Assembly (NCBI RefSeq): GCF_002865645.1
Contig: NW_020194515.1
Span: 868,001-932,000, forward strand
Reading direction: 5' to 3'
DNA: 64,000 nt
From: Hyaloscypha bicolor E
Taxonomy: Eukaryota; Ascomycota; Leotiomycetes; Helotiales; Hyaloscyphaceae
Position numbers and translations under genes: made by a program. The notes under the pieces are model-generated. The model was not told where the DNA came from, made no database searches, and saw only the letters and a program-made list of their open reading frames with translations. Shown one piece after another: positions 44,931 through 57,682 of the stretch (positions within the stretch are counted from its first letter, which is position 1; every line of letters starts with the position of its first letter).

Positions 44931-47900
44931 AACTGGGAATTGCGCGGCCAAACGCATCTATTGGGCACAACTACGCTCGCTACTCCTGCCACACGAAGTC
45001 CTCATCCCGGGCGCAAACATGAATCAAGTAGGTAAACTTTCGTAGCAGTCTCAAATTTCAAGTCGGGAGCGCAAAGGAGAGACACGGATATACGAGTTCT
45101 GATGCTGACAGCAAGCCTCATCATGCAGCGCACTACTTTGGGGAAGACTTGACTACCTTGTGTAGCAAGACGAGACGGGGCTGGTCCTCCTGAAGCCCCT
45201 GCCTTTCGTTGCTTTTCTCACTGCCGACACTGCATCGGCTCGAACAGTTTGTGGGGTTGGAAGTAGCCAAGTTAAGACGCACCAAGAGCCGCAACGCAGC
45301 ACCACTATCTTTTGAATACCGGAGCACTCTAGGAATTATGTTCTGGTCTGTGGTTTAGGCCAGTACTTGTCTCTGAGGTAGGACATCGTGTCTTGGCAAC
45401 GGGTAGATCCGCGAGATCTATTGCCCGTTGTCAATTTGTGAGAAGTGACTCCTCATCACGGACTGTACTAAGGAACAAAACGGGACAAGTCTCGACGACG
45501 AACTGCATCTTTGGTGGCCTTGTCCTGTTGCTTCATTGGCCCGGGGAAGATCTTGATGGCCCCGAGATACCTTTTATCCATGTTGTGCGACCCGCAGCTG
45601 TACGCCCACCGATGAATGGATAAGGGCAGATAAGAGGCAAACCCCTTCGAAGAAAGACGGAAAGAAGCCGCATCAAATTTGTACATGAAGCTATCCTCAA
45701 CTTAAACACTTGTCATTTGGGTAGCTGACAATATCTCGGCAAAATGGAATTATAATAAGAGGATTAAAGCAGTTCAATGTCCACTCAGACCTCGCTAAGA
45801 AAGCCCAACCGGGTTCTCCTCGAACTTAGAATAGGGGAATCGGATCCGGCATTTGGGACCAACAAGCGCCACATCCATGGAGAGCAGCGCTGTGCCGCCA
45901 GCATACACCTGTCAGGAATCATCTTTGTGTTAGATATTGGGAAACAGCGAACAGTGCTGAGCGAATGCGGCTCCAGCAGGGGACCGGTTCTCTCGTATCA
46001 TGTAGTGACTGAGAGACAGTGATCGGCATCGACGGCAGGGCACCCCTCGCTGCCCTTCCCGTTGTGCTAGCACTCTTGCTTGGCATCTACTTTGGTCACT
46101 TTCAAAGAAAATCAAACACTACTTGGATACCATGGCAAAGCGAGCATGTCAAGGGGCTTCTAGTGTTCGACGGGAAGCCTTAAACGTGCTCAGCCAGGGG
46201 CGGGGTCTAGTACAGCACTCGCCACTCCGAGAGGGTCGTACTGTATGGACCAGCAGCAACACCACACCTGGGCAATGCCGCTCCCTCCTGGAGGTTGCCC
46301 AGCTCACCCCCTCAGTCACTGCTCACGCTCACTACTCACTGCTCGCAGCCCACTTCCCACCCAAGCCGGCACTGCGGAGCTCCCTGCACTGGAACCTTTT
46401 GGTATGCACTCGCTGCATTGCGCCTGGCGTCATGCAAAATTGCGTCCATCTGCCGCCGGTTCCGCCCAGAATACAAAAGTATCAGGTCAGCAGCGAATTC
46501 CCTCTGCTACCGACACTGTCCCATTGGAACGCGCCATCCGGTCGGTCAGAGGACGGATGTAAGTATCATGGCCGCGAATTCGAGGCATCGATCAAACCCC
46601 CACGATTTCCCCACGTCAGTCCTGCTCTCACCCAGAAAGTACAGTAGTTCCCGTTGTACCGGGCTGGTACAGTCTGTTTTCGGTCCTCGAATCACGACGC
46701 CCAAACAGTATCTGATACGATCCAAGGGTAATATCGACGTCAACCTATCGACCCTGGATCTTCAACCCCTCCTTCTCGACACGGCACACCCCTGGCGCAC
46801 CACAAACCAAAATTGACGAGAGCCCAGAACTGCTGAAAAAAAGTAAAATACGACGGATGTGGAGACGTTGGACGCCGGCAGCCCCCTCGCCGAGTGCAAC
46901 CGGCCATGAATGCAACATCACTCAATCTCTGCGGGGTCTGGTCCAGGTTCAGGAACCCAGGGTTGGCAGTGCTTGATAGACAGATGGAAACGCCCATCGC
47001 TTCCTTGCGTTGCCCGTGCTGCCGTCCATGTCCATCCTCCACTGGCAATGTGGATTGGGCTCCTGTCCGCTAAGCTCGATTGGTGGGCCGCAGGTCCTCA
47101 AGCATCAAGCAGACCCAGGCTGCTGGTAGGTGCAGCCTTGGTAAATTGTTGCTCGCTGCTTCAAACAGCAGTTGAGTGCGTTGTATCACAGCGGCAGGCG
47201 GTGCTCCAATTGTGGCACGACATGCCCAGAACGCACTGCGAGCGGGCTATCTTCATGCACTCTGTTCGCATTTCGCGTCACAGGCTACTCCGTACAGCAG
47301 CAGCGCACAACAGCAGCGGCCAGAGATTCTTCCAAGGCCCAGTCGAACACATCGCCTCCCCCGCCTAAGCCTGACCCTGACCTGCGCCTGCCCCCGGCGT
47401 CCGCCCCTCCCCCTTGTCTGTTTTCCAAGCCTTACTGCGACCTTACCTACCTTGCTCTCCGCTGCAGCCTTCTGCCACACTGGTGATTTGCGTTATGGAT
47501 GTGCCTTTCAAGGCGGGCCTGCTCCGGCTGTATATATAATTTCGTACATTCTCGGTCTCGCTGTGACCTGCACGCTGCTGCGACGTTCATCTGAACATGG
47601 CAAGATCTGTCACTTTCCCCCCATTCTATCGAAAGATTGATCTGAGCGTCATCGGTACCTTATGATCAGGCACACGCCGCCGAAACCCCCATCGATCTCT
47701 TCCCCCTCGAACATCGTCCTCACTCTCTGCCACGGACCAGCAGTTCAGTCCTGGTCTACGACAGAGGTCTCACGCGAGTGCCCCCAGCCAGCCAGCCAAG
47801 TCTCGCCTCGTTTGGTTGATCCAGATTTGCCCGCGCGCCCCCAAACGGGCCCTATAAACCACATCCTATCTCACAAGACGCTGCGAAGCATCATCGACTA

Positions 47901-48695
47901 CTGCCGGCTTCCGTACAGTTGTAATAGCGGCGGATGTCTTACACCCGTCCCTGCTCGGGAGCGTGTGATTTTGGAGGGGTAAGGCAATCAAACACAAAAC
48001 ATTCAAGTCAAAAAGCATTCCACAACCCCAGCCCAAGCCAAAAGGCTGCGCACCGGCACCACCCGCTTTTCGAGCTCAACCTTTTCTGAGTCCCATATCC
48101 TCGTTTCTCACACCCGTGCTCAGAGCAGGCATCCGGTCCAATCGGTCCACACGGGCGCCGTCTCGGGAAGAATAGTTGGACTTTCGGTCGGCATCCTCTG
48201 GTCTCATGCCTCCCAAGCCTCAATCGATAACTCTCCACTATAAGTTGATCTCCTGGCCTTGTCTGTACGACCTCAACGGCCTTATTACAAGACATCCTCC
48301 ACGAGCCCCTCAGCTGCGTTCAGCTTGCTATCTCCGAAAGCAACACCTTGCATCCCAGTTCGTTGGCCGACTCTCTTCTCGTCTCTGTCTCGAGCTTCTT
48401 CCCTCTTTTGCGCCAGGGTATCTCAGCCACTGTCCCCGAGATCCTGCACTGCTAGGATGCTTGTATGGATCAGCCCAACTAACACCTCCTCCCGCCTATC
48501 TATCGCCCAGGCCCCGCTGCATCCGCTCCACACGGTCGGGACCTCTTACAACTACCAACTACCGCGCCTTCCCAATTCATAAAACTCATTCCTCTTTATA
48601 TATGATCTCAATACGACAACTCGACTTGTACACCACACCGCCCTTCCACCACTTAGAGGTACCTCCACAGTCCAACCCTTTCCCATTTCTTCAAG
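44931..48695. other. 3.8-kb region without a supported gene
   Basis: Composition returns to normal GC at about 44930. Several overlapping open frames (46123-46647, 46295-46816, 46910-47368, 47176-47640) exist, but most begin at TTG. They are Pro/Ser/Cys/His-rich and overlap each other, as expected for C-rich non-coding DNA. The right part is strongly CT-rich and probably serves as promoter/5' leader of the YDR124W-like gene. Confidence 0.4.
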
Positions 48696-50727
48696 ATGGT
48701 GCAACGTCCAACCCCACAAGGAGAACTCTCCTTTCCAAGGGAGAGCGGCTGGATACGGAATGAGAGACCACCTTATCTTGACACTTCCCAGCAAGAAAAT
48801 CGATTTGCTAACCCAACCTCATCTGTCCATCCAACACATTTGGTCTGTTCATCCATCAACTTTAAGATCTCGGTGCTAACTGATTCAAGACTATCGAAAC
48901 GGCTTTGAGAGAGTGTTGTCGCATTCCTGTCAAGGAGTTCGGCCTTGTCGTTATCCTTGAGAATGGAGAAGAGAGGACTTTTTCATCGCCTTCTTTGGCA
49001 CCTTACCGTCAAAGGTTCTTCACAGGAGAGTTCTACTCACATTTTCGCCGTGCCGTTCGGAGGGCAACAGAGGACGCATATTCTAGTTCTGGTACCTCAT
49101 GTCTCATTCTTTACGTTAGGAACACAACTAACTCGACGGCTTCCAGGATATGGCCCGGAGAGTATGTTCAATGAGATCGATATAGAAAGTGATCAAGGAC
49201 GGAAAGGTAGTGGATCGTCAGAAGGTCGGACTCGTTATCGAAAAACCAGGTCCGATGATTCTGATGAAGAGGTTTCTTCGGGGTCGAGAGGCAAAAAGAG
49301 AGCTCGTTACCCTGCCTGGAGGGAAAACTCAAACGATGACACGCCAATGCCAGTTCCAGTTCAGAAGACTCAGCAACTGATGATCGGAGACTCCGCCGAA
49401 GTTGAGAAATTTTACGCTTGTCGATTCAAGGACATGCAGCAGTCGTCCTGCAAAGTTATGGGGAAGGCGTTTGTGAAGTTGGTGGAACCCAAGAAACAAA
49501 CCCACCACCCCTACACGAAAGGGGATGATAAGGCTCCACCCTGGTGGCCGCCAACTGCAGGCGACGACAATGTCAGGGTTCGACACAGGGAACCCGATCA
49601 TCTCTTGAAGCCAGGTAGGGGATGGCTTCCACAGGCGAGAATAGCACGCTAATTTTGCCCAGAACGAATTCGTCTCTTGGTCCACATTCTCCGAATGATT
49701 ATAGAGCCCTCCGAGAAGCAACACCCCACGGTCCAGAAACTCGAGCTCGATGTGAAAAAGTTGGAGGAGGTGACAATGGAAGCAATATCCAACTGGTTCA
49801 ATGACAAAGATCATCCTGAAAATGCTCAAAAGAGGCCATTTCTGAAGGAGATCTTCAAAATTGCTAAGGCGGAAGAGCGGTATAAAAATGGCGAAATCGG
49901 TGAGCTTCATCTCTCGATTCAATTGGAATTCCGAAATCTGAAGCTGACATTCGATAGACGGGACCACCGTGATTCCTGTCATGTATGGAGAAAGGTCTGG
50001 CGGTTGCGATGGTGACGGGTCCGATGATGGAGGCGACGAACAACCATCTTTCAAGCCCGAGGATGACGAGCATGAGATGCCTCTCCACTCTTCGAGCAAC
50101 TTGCCGACACCAGACAGCATGGTTTCGCCCCTCACGGGTAGTCACAACCGACATCTTCAGTCAGAGCCTGATTCGAGTGGTCTTGGGATGCGCAGTATCC
50201 TCCCAGTCAGGTCAATGGACGACCACTTCAACGATCCGTCGTCTTTCTTTTCACGTGGCGGCTTGGGAGTCAACTTCCAGCAACCGCGAAGTCCGAATCT
50301 GCAAGACACAGCGCGTGGCCATGGCCAGTTCGTCTCCCAATCCAACTTCCACACTCCTCAAATGTTCTGGCCACCCAACATGGCCAGCAACGCTTCGTCC
50401 AACAACTATTACGTGACGTCTCCGCAGACCTCTCTCCCCCCTTCGAGTAGTCCGTACAACCCGCTGCCTCTCCCCAATCCGCAACAGACCATGCTTCCTC
50501 CTCCGCCGATCAGTGTGCAGCACCCTTTTGATGGATTGCCAGTTGGCAGAGCGTACGACTCGTCACCTGCGCTTGGTAGTCAGCTCCGGACTGGGAGCAT
50601 AGGACATCCGCACCACATAGCACAGCACCACAGCTTCCAGGACTTCTTGCAAGATGGCGGCAATTTCGGACACCATGAAACGGACCTGAAAGACCAGCAG
50701 CAGCAGCAGCACATTCACCCAAGCTGA
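48696..50727 (+). CDS. YDR124W-like (DUF2841) helical-bundle protein
   Basis: Five exons (48696-48842, 48890-49091, 49147-49614, 49663-49899, 49958-50727) give 607 residues. Later introns have GTACCT/GTAGGG/GTGAGC donors and CAG/TAG acceptors, and their joins restore conserved runs (HLLKP/ERIRLLVHILRM; RYKNGEI/DGTTVIPVMYG). The first intron (48843-48889, GTCTGT donor, GCTAACTGATTCAAG end) is the least certain. Residues about 205-365 match the family of yeast YDR124W and the A. fumigatus hrmA-associated protein: FYACRFKDMQQ, WVEPKK-like VKLVEPKKQTHHPY, WWPP, RHREPDHLLKP and an AISNWF helix. The N-terminal part carries RECCRIPVKEFGLVVI. A basic GKKRARY patch could be nuclear targeting. The C-terminal 240 residues are Pro/Ser/Gln/His-rich and disordered, ending in a CAG-encoded Gln run. 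The molecular function of the family is unknown. Confidence 0.85.
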
Positions 50728-51721
50728 CAAACTCCTGCTGGTGGCTTTGAGTCGAGGTCGTCGTCGTTTGGCGCCGTTTGTTTTAGCGAATGCAAGTCGG
50801 AAGAATATTTTTAGCCTGTACCCCTATTCACCACGACCACTGTGCAAATATCCTCCTTCAACATCGCACCAAACATCTATTTTCAATGCATTCGGCGGCA
50901 TCGCTGCAGCGTTCAGCTTGGTGGGGAGATATCAATCTTTTCCGCATCTACTCTGCGAGGATACCAGCATTGCGGTCATTGACCTTCGAGTTCTTCAGCG
51001 CGCGTCTTCACATCTGCGAGCCATCTTGCACAATCTTCAACGGCAACTGTCTCTGTCTGTTTAAAAGGAAAGAATTTCTCTTATTTACCTCCGTACTTCC
51101 TTTCAATCGTCCCTCGTAATCATTTAGCGTGCTGCCTGCGACTGAGCGAGCCCCTCTTGTTATTTTTGTCAGTGAGATCGATCACGGCGGTCATCCAATT
51201 ATGTTTTACGTTGATGTGGAACGAGATATGATTATCGAGTGGGCACGAATCATGTGTGCGTTTTTTCTTCAATTCATTCATCTTACTGCAATGGCCTATA
51301 AATGGGTTGGGTGGGAAAAAGGAAGGAGGCAGGCGCGGTGTTTGGCGACCTCGGTGGGCTTTCTACGTCTGATTCTGTGTGGTAATGTGGATGTTGGATA
51401 TCTGGGGTTTGGGATGGCGAGGATGTGTGAGGTAGGTTGAGAAAAGATTGTGATGAGTTATGGGATTATGAGGATTGTGTTGACTGTCAGCCGGGGAGGA
51501 GAAGCTGAAGGATCTTGGAAGTATATACGAGGCGGGTCACACACTTAAATATTATCTATACTCGTATTTTCGGTGTGTTCTGCATTTGTTTTCTTCTCAT
51601 GTATTTCTGTAGATAACCTCGTGTTGTGCGTCAAGCGTTAATTCACGTGGTTCCAGCCAGCCTTCATGATGCTGAGAGTCTAGTCGTGATTGCAAGATCC
51701 AAGCTTCAGATACTATCTTCC
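50728..51721. other. Convergent intergenic region
   Basis: The 3' UTRs of the two flanking genes. A plus frame at 51129-51440 has no recognisable content. Confidence 0.4.
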
Positions 51722-52564
51722 CTAAGACAAAGTCAAAGCGTTCAACTCAGCACCCAATTCTATCTTCGCACCAAGCATATCCTCATCCTGAACCCATCCC
51801 CCAGAGTTCCATCTCGGCTCTGCCTCTTCCCTCTCAAAATGAGCCCTCACCCATCTCACTCTCAACGTTTTGACACCCATCGCCCTCGCCACCCCCACGG
51901 CCAATTCTTGGCTCTCCGTCCTGCCAATAGAAAGCAATTCCAGCGGTCCAATATCCAAAATCGCCTTTCTCATATCATCATCCTCAAGTAGGTCACCACG
52001 GAAATAAAAGTCATTGTCATACCGATACAGCATCTGCCGTCCTTGATCGTCGCCTGGAATATACAGCGTCAAATCGTTGAGATTCTTATTGCCAGCTCCG
52101 GAGAGCGGTTGGAGAACGGAGATGACATCTGCCTTGATGAGCTTCTCCATCCTTGTCAGCTCTTCACGAAGTTCTTCGGGTGTTTGGTCGGAGTCACACG
52201 GCATATTGATCTGGTAGAACCTGTAATCCAGAGTTGAGTGATGGCCTTGTGTATCAATGGGACGGCAGAGATCAATGGACAAGGTGCGGAGACATCCCCG
52301 ATTGGCAGACCCGATCTCAACCAACCAGTCCTGGATCTCCTTGATCGAGTCTGACGACTCGAGCAGGAACTTGTTGCTGCCGTACAACACTGCCCGCGCC
52401 TCGAGGGAGATTTCACGGCACACGAGGAACAGCCCTTGCCATTTCAGGAGCGGGATGGGGCGTTCCTGGTGGAAATAGGTTATGGTCTGCTCGCTTTGGG
52501 TCAGTGTGGTGATTGAATTGGGACGCGGGGGCAAAATCGGAACTGAATCAAGGAAGTCTTGCAT
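51722..52564 (-). CDS. Hypothetical protein with F-box/2EXR-like core motif
   Basis: An open frame of 280 residues from the ATG at 52564 (MQDFLDSVPILPPRP) to 51722. It continues a little upstream without an ATG and then meets a stop, so a short 5' exon is possible. The segment GLFLVCREISLEARAVLYGSNKFLL is the pattern seen in large fungal families of F-box and 2EXR proteins, where cellular genes decline into VCRQI..EA...Y..N.F. The rest (LRTLSIDLCRP, DVISVLQPLSG, NLNDLTLYIP, KTLRVRWVRAHFE) fits their LRR-like scaffold. The F-box itself is not visible. A substrate-adaptor role is inferred only from that resemblance. The C-terminus has a Trp-rich GGWVQDED stretch. Confidence 0.65.
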   Translation of the reverse strand: MQDFLDSVPILPPRPNSITTLTQSEQTITYFHQERPIPLLKWQGLFLVCREISLEARAVLYGSNKFLLESSDSIKEIQDWLVEIGSANRGCLRTLSIDLCRPIDTQGHHSTLDYRFYQINMPCDSDQTPEELREELTRMEKLIKADVISVLQPLSGAGNKNLNDLTLYIPGDDQGRQMLYRYDNDFYFRGDLLEDDDMRKAILDIGPLELLSIGRTESQELAVGVARAMGVKTLRVRWVRAHFEREEAEPRWNSGGWVQDEDMLGAKIELGAELNALTLS

Positions 52565-55469
52565 CCAGATAAGGCCGTTTCTGGACACTGAGGCTTTTCA
52601 AGGGCAGGGCATTGCCGTCTGGAGTCGCAGTCGCACTTGGAAAGTCGTCTGTCATTGAAGCTGACCTGATAAATAGGCAGAGCTTGCTTACCCAGACTGG
52701 TGAGATCCATAACGGGCAGACGTTAAGCAGCTTAAGATATATAATGGCTCTTATGCTGGGCTCGAGGGTGCTGAACGAGGCCTATACAAAGCAATGTCAG
52801 AATCGGATCAGATCAAAGAGCGTGCGTGGTTCGTGTGGGGGTCCTCACTGCCATGGTTCAGGAAGAATGGATGGACTGCAGATCAGGAGCGGATGCCTTG
52901 CTGGCTGTGACAAACTCGAACCCGAAGAGTCGGAGTCGAGGTGGAGGTCAATGGCCACGGGCTGCTGAAACGACTGGGAATCAGGCCACTTCTGCAGTAG
53001 CTTGTGTAACATGTCTTCCATGCCCTGCAGTGCCCTAACAGGGGCCGCAATTTTCGGCAGTCGGGCCGTGGAATCAACTGCCAACTGCTGGGCTTGATCC
53101 TGACATCCTGTACCCCGCCGGGGTAGAAGGGCGCCGCCAACATTTGATCGACAAAATTCGACAGACCCCCTGGGGCGGTGTGACGGTGGGATTACATCGT
53201 ATGGCTAGGTCATCAAATATGCAGGGCTCGTTTCGGACGCTCACTTGACCAACTAAATCTCCAATCACTATCTTATCGAATGGAGATTATTGCGTTATTG
53301 ATTGCAATATGCAAGGTTCCTCAGGGATGGAGATCTTTGTTGAGGCGGCAAAGAGTGTAATTCCCATTCCCATCATTACGCGTGACAACCAGGCAACCCG
53401 AATGCGGTCTTCGTACCAGTCGCTACTGCAAGTGCTACATAGTTTGCCGGGTCCCTCGGACTGCAAGCAAAGAAAGGCCAAAACTATTGTTCCTGTACCT
53501 GAAAGTACTTGAAACTTAACAGAAAGGGATGATTAAGGGAAAGCTTTCCAAGAAAAGGGCTGCATGCCCCCCGCCAAGTGGGAAATCTCCGCCGGAAATT
53601 TCCCATGCTTGAATTCCTTCTTCGGATGTTCAGCTGCTGCTTTTAAACGTCTTCAGAGTGCAGGCTCGAGCACACCCCATTTGGTCAGCCGCCCAGTTCC
53701 TGACAATGCGGCACAGTTTCTCTTCTCTGCTCGGCGCTTCCGCCTGGATTTTGACCGTCCACATTCCCCATTGCAACGCTGTGGCGTCCAATTTTGGGGG
53801 CTTGGGGTCGTTATCCATCTACCGAGGGCCATCCTGGTCCTCCTGGATAATGACACGCCAAAGCGTTCGATTACTCATCACCGATGTTACCTCATGTGGA
53901 AGATTCCATTTATATGGCAAGGGTGTTTTTGGAACATTTTGAGCAGGGTTTCAAGCTGTCCACGGTGTGTTTCTGGTAACTTGCGGACAGGGGGCAGCCT
54001 GGGGTAGCTTTACGTTTTACGAGCTCCCATTGCGTAAGCCTCCTCGGCTCGAATATAACTTTTGGTTTCGGTTGCCAAGATGTGTTGTGCTTTGGGAGAA
54101 GATCCGTCTTTTCGCCGTGTGGCGGCGTGGATCTGCTCTTTGCCATTTCCTCTTACATGTGGCTGGGCACGAGCACTCTGATTTGTGCTGTCGTGTTGAG
54201 AGCAGGTCCCAAACAAGCTGGACGAGCAGTCAAGTCACAGCTTGACGACTGCAACCGACAAATGCGCGAGTGGGGTGCTGATCATAAACACCGTGCCGCT
54301 TTCTTTGAGAATCATGATTTACTCTGACGGGACAGATGCCTCCAGTGAGGACCGAAGTATCCATCAACGAGCACATTTGTGACTGGTATCAAATACTTCG
54401 AGCTGATTGAATTGACTCGCTCTAATAAGTCCAAATTTCCCTACATTCTTTAGTGGCTTACAGTAGACAATAAAAGCTGCAACTGAAGCTGTGTTATTTT
54501 TGACACTTTCCATGTAAATGCCCCATCAAGTTATAGGATATTCAAAGTATCCCTCTTCTGCTATCTTCGAGATTACGAAGTATAGAAAATCTGAAACTCC
54601 CTAGTTCAGATAAATGTCCAACTGCGACTTACGACATTTGAAGTTCAGTGCCGCTTTTCTTGTTTAGCGCGAGAGTAGGATAGAAATCTTTCCGCGGTGT
54701 GAAGGAAACAAAGAGTTCTTGCCCGGATAGTTCCCGTTTGGAAGTCACTTCGTGGAACGATTTTCATTTTCTTGGTTGCTCATTGATGGATGTTCGCAGC
54801 TTTCTTATTGTTGGGTGGGTTGTTTATTGCTAGACTGTCGACGATTTCCAGATGCTCTGTCTGAGCGATATTTGGATGAAGTGTCGGAGTTGAAAAGTTC
54901 AGGAGAAAGGAAATCTTTCCTTCTCATATACTCATGCAACTACATATCTATGACATCCGGAATATAACTTAAAGGATGTGATATATTACGAACCAAGCTG
55001 GTCAAAATTAGGCGAGCATTGTAATTTTAGTGCCATCCGGGACGAGCGATCCCCCATATGCAAGGAGTGCATCACCATGGATGGGGGTATTGTGTTTATA
55101 CCTCATTTTACTCCGACTTGCCATACTCGGCTGATTTGGCAGGGCTAAGATGTTGCTTCATCGGCTGCAAGTTATAGTTTGTTTTTTTCCCCATGAAGCT
55201 ACCCATGGACGACTCCACCTTAAACGTCCTCATTTACACTTCAGACTGGTAGAACACAATTTAAGTCAATAATTGAATTCTACTGCACTGCTAGAAATCT
55301 TCTCGTAAAGCCCAAGGGACTCGCACTCAAACTCACTGAGCACCAGCTTGTACTCAGACCGATTGGGGAGAACTATGGCCAAAGAACTTTCTGTGCTACA
55401 AGACCTAAACACTCTTCGGTCGCGCCTCCGGGTATTGAGTCCGCCCTTACGTCAACTGGTGATTCCTCG
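52565..55469. other. 2.9-kb region without a supported gene
   Basis: Short, mutually overlapping frames on both strands, none with family features. The composition becomes AT-richer between 54360 and 55340. An upstream exon of the F-box-like gene may lie near 52580-52710 (MDLTSLGKQALPIYQ, ATG at 52710), but no frame-keeping splice was found. Confidence 0.4.
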
Positions 55470-55871
55470 TCAAAACCCCGCCAGATTACTCGGGCTAAAC
55501 GGCAGTTCCGTCTCAAACGCCTTTCTACTTCTCTTTCCCTCTCCTTTCTTCCCCTCTTCCTCCGTTCCCTCGTTCCCGTCCTCATCTCCTTTACTCTCCC
55601 TCTCACCGTCAACTACCTTCCCGTTTTGCTGCTCCTCCACCTCCCCAATCGCAAAGTCCAGACATTCCCTCCATTCCCGCAAGCGCACAAGACTCTCGCC
55701 GTTGAAGATGGAGGGGTCGATGTTGCATTGCGCGGTCTGGAATTTGGACTCTAATTGTTTTTGACAAGCGGTGAGCTGGGTTTGCAAGTTGGAGCAGTGG
55801 TCGCGGTAGTAGTCGCGTTGTGCTTCGTAGGTATCGCGCTCGTCGGTTAGCTGTTCGATGTTGGGGCCCAT
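55470..55871 (-). CDS. Small coiled-coil hypothetical protein
   Basis: A single exon of 133 residues starting at ATG 55871. The first 45 residues (EQLTDERDTYEAQRDYY, LQTQLTACQKQLESK) form a clear heptad coiled coil; LREWRECLDFAIGE follows. The C-terminal third is Glu/Gly/Lys low-complexity. Not recognised. Coding potential is supported by the ATG and amphipathic pattern, but a longer spliced form is possible. Confidence 0.5.
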   Translation of the reverse strand: MGPNIEQLTDERDTYEAQRDYYRDHCSNLQTQLTACQKQLESKFQTAQCNIDPSIFNGESLVRLREWRECLDFAIGEVEEQQNGKVVDGERESKGDEDGNEGTEEEGKKGEGKRSRKAFETELPFSPSNLAGF

Positions 55872-57682
55872 GTTGGGCTGACGAAATCCAGGTTTGGCTC
55901 TCTATCCACTAGGGTTTGTCGTTTGCGAGTACTTCTCACTAACGAAGTTGTGAAGTGATTTTTGACTAGACGAGACAATAGTGTTAAGTTTGTCTTGGAA
56001 AGAAGATGACAGTTGCTGTTGATTGCAGAGCGAAACGTACAGAGCACAGATTTGGCTTTTGAGACACTATGATCAGCACGACGCGCAGGATCTCTTATTG
56101 CCAGATGTCAATTCGGTCATGACTGGATCGCAACGTGGCAATCCGAACTATGGCTTGGAGCTGAACTAAAAGTAGTGGCAGCCCGCTAGGCTGCTCTTCT
56201 TAAGCGAACCCCTTTTTTGAACATCACACACAGTCACGTGCGGCTGCCTGAATTTCATCCTATTAAGATGAGACTAACTGCAATAGACAGTGGTTCAACT
56301 TCGTAGAGGAATCAGCCAGCGGTGTAAGTCGAGTGATATGGTATATCGGTTATGGTACAGAGGGAATTTGGAAATTGTATTGCTCTTTTGGCAACATCGT
56401 CCAACCACACTCTCAACGTGAAAATTGACTTTCCATAGGAAGACGAGAACAGGAAGCAGAATTTAAAAGGAAAAGAATTGAGAGACAGCGTGACTTTCAA
56501 AAAAGGGCGTGAACTCTCATTAACCAACGAAGAAGACGACCATTCAGATATTCACAAGGAAGCCACGATCATAGTCGTGCTCGCATTCTTGAAGTAAGCA
56601 AAGTTCCACGTACAACGCTTTTGACAAAATGAGATTTCAGAAATATAATGGTCGACATGCGAATTGAATCATATACATTTCCCCCCCTGAAAGTTCGTGG
56701 AGGAGAAGTAATGGAACATGCGTTTCTGGGCGGGAATTTTGAGAGTGGATGTGGCGCTGCAACCGAGGTAGCCAGCCGCTGAAACCCCACTAGTTTGGCG
56801 CCAAAAGGAAGGGCAGAAATTCTTTCAACCCCCTCGATCAACATGCCAGCGCCCGTCATGAAGGAACAGTCTTCTATGATCCAGGCCCTGGCAGGATAAG
56901 TGACTTCACCGACGAGTGTGATTGACAATGACGTTGGGGTCCTCTCGGCGTCGTGATGGGCTCCAGACCTCTGAGTCTCCAAGTGGACACCCTCGAACCA
57001 TTATCACGGGCGGAAAGCCGATGAGGCTGAGAGATCTGAACAAGTGCATTCCCCTATTTGAGTGATGCGGTGGGATATTGCTTCAAGACTGGAATCGGTC
57101 GTCATCGTATGCCGACTCGAAAAGCATGCTTTGGACTGCAGGCTCAAAGTTGGGGTCGCAGAGTATCACCTCATGTATGTCTAGGAGCTTCCTAATTGCG
57201 GACCTAATAAGATGTTGGTTTTGAAGTGTGCTGAAAAGAAGGCCTTATTGTGGAAGTTCTAGGCTTCTCATTGGGCTGTCCCCATCTGGTGCATTGGAAT
57301 TTAACCATAGTTTATTACTACTGAGCCCCTAAATAATAACACCACCCAAGCACTGGCCATTCAAGGGTGTATAGCCAATAGCGTTTCTGGAAAGCACCTG
57401 ATGTTTCCTAGTTGGGGGTTATAAATGAAGTTTCAGGGTGGCATTACTAAAAAGCCCACTGCGAGTATTCAAGGGGGGATAGTACCGGTGGCGCAGTCGC
57501 TGACTGCCTGCTAGGCAGCACCTCCTCCTCCTCCTCCCCTCGTCATATTTTAGCATCTCCCTTTCCACAATCATTAATTACTATCAGTCTATCATCGACC
57601 TAGATGAAGTTCATCTTTGGATAGTTACAAGCATCGACAACATATCACACACTTACCCTTTGAGCAAGGCTCCGACCTCACG
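55872..57682. other. Intergenic region
   Basis: There are minus frames at 56312-56527 and 56569-56982 without recognisable content. A short palindrome (CTGCCTGCTAGGCAG, 57506-57520) is followed by a CTC trinucleotide run (57522-57537) just upstream of the S41-like gene. A CACGTG lies at 56235-56240. Confidence 0.4.

Noticed and set aside
46123..47640. Several overlapping 150-174-codon plus frames
   Set aside because: Most start at TTG, overlap in different frames, and have the Pro/Ser/Cys composition of C-rich non-coding sequence.
57490..57540. tRNA-like string (GGTGGCGCAGTCGCTGACTGCC...GGCAGC)
   Set aside because: The D-arm-like and hairpin parts are there, but the loop is the wrong size and no T-arm or acceptor pairing follows.
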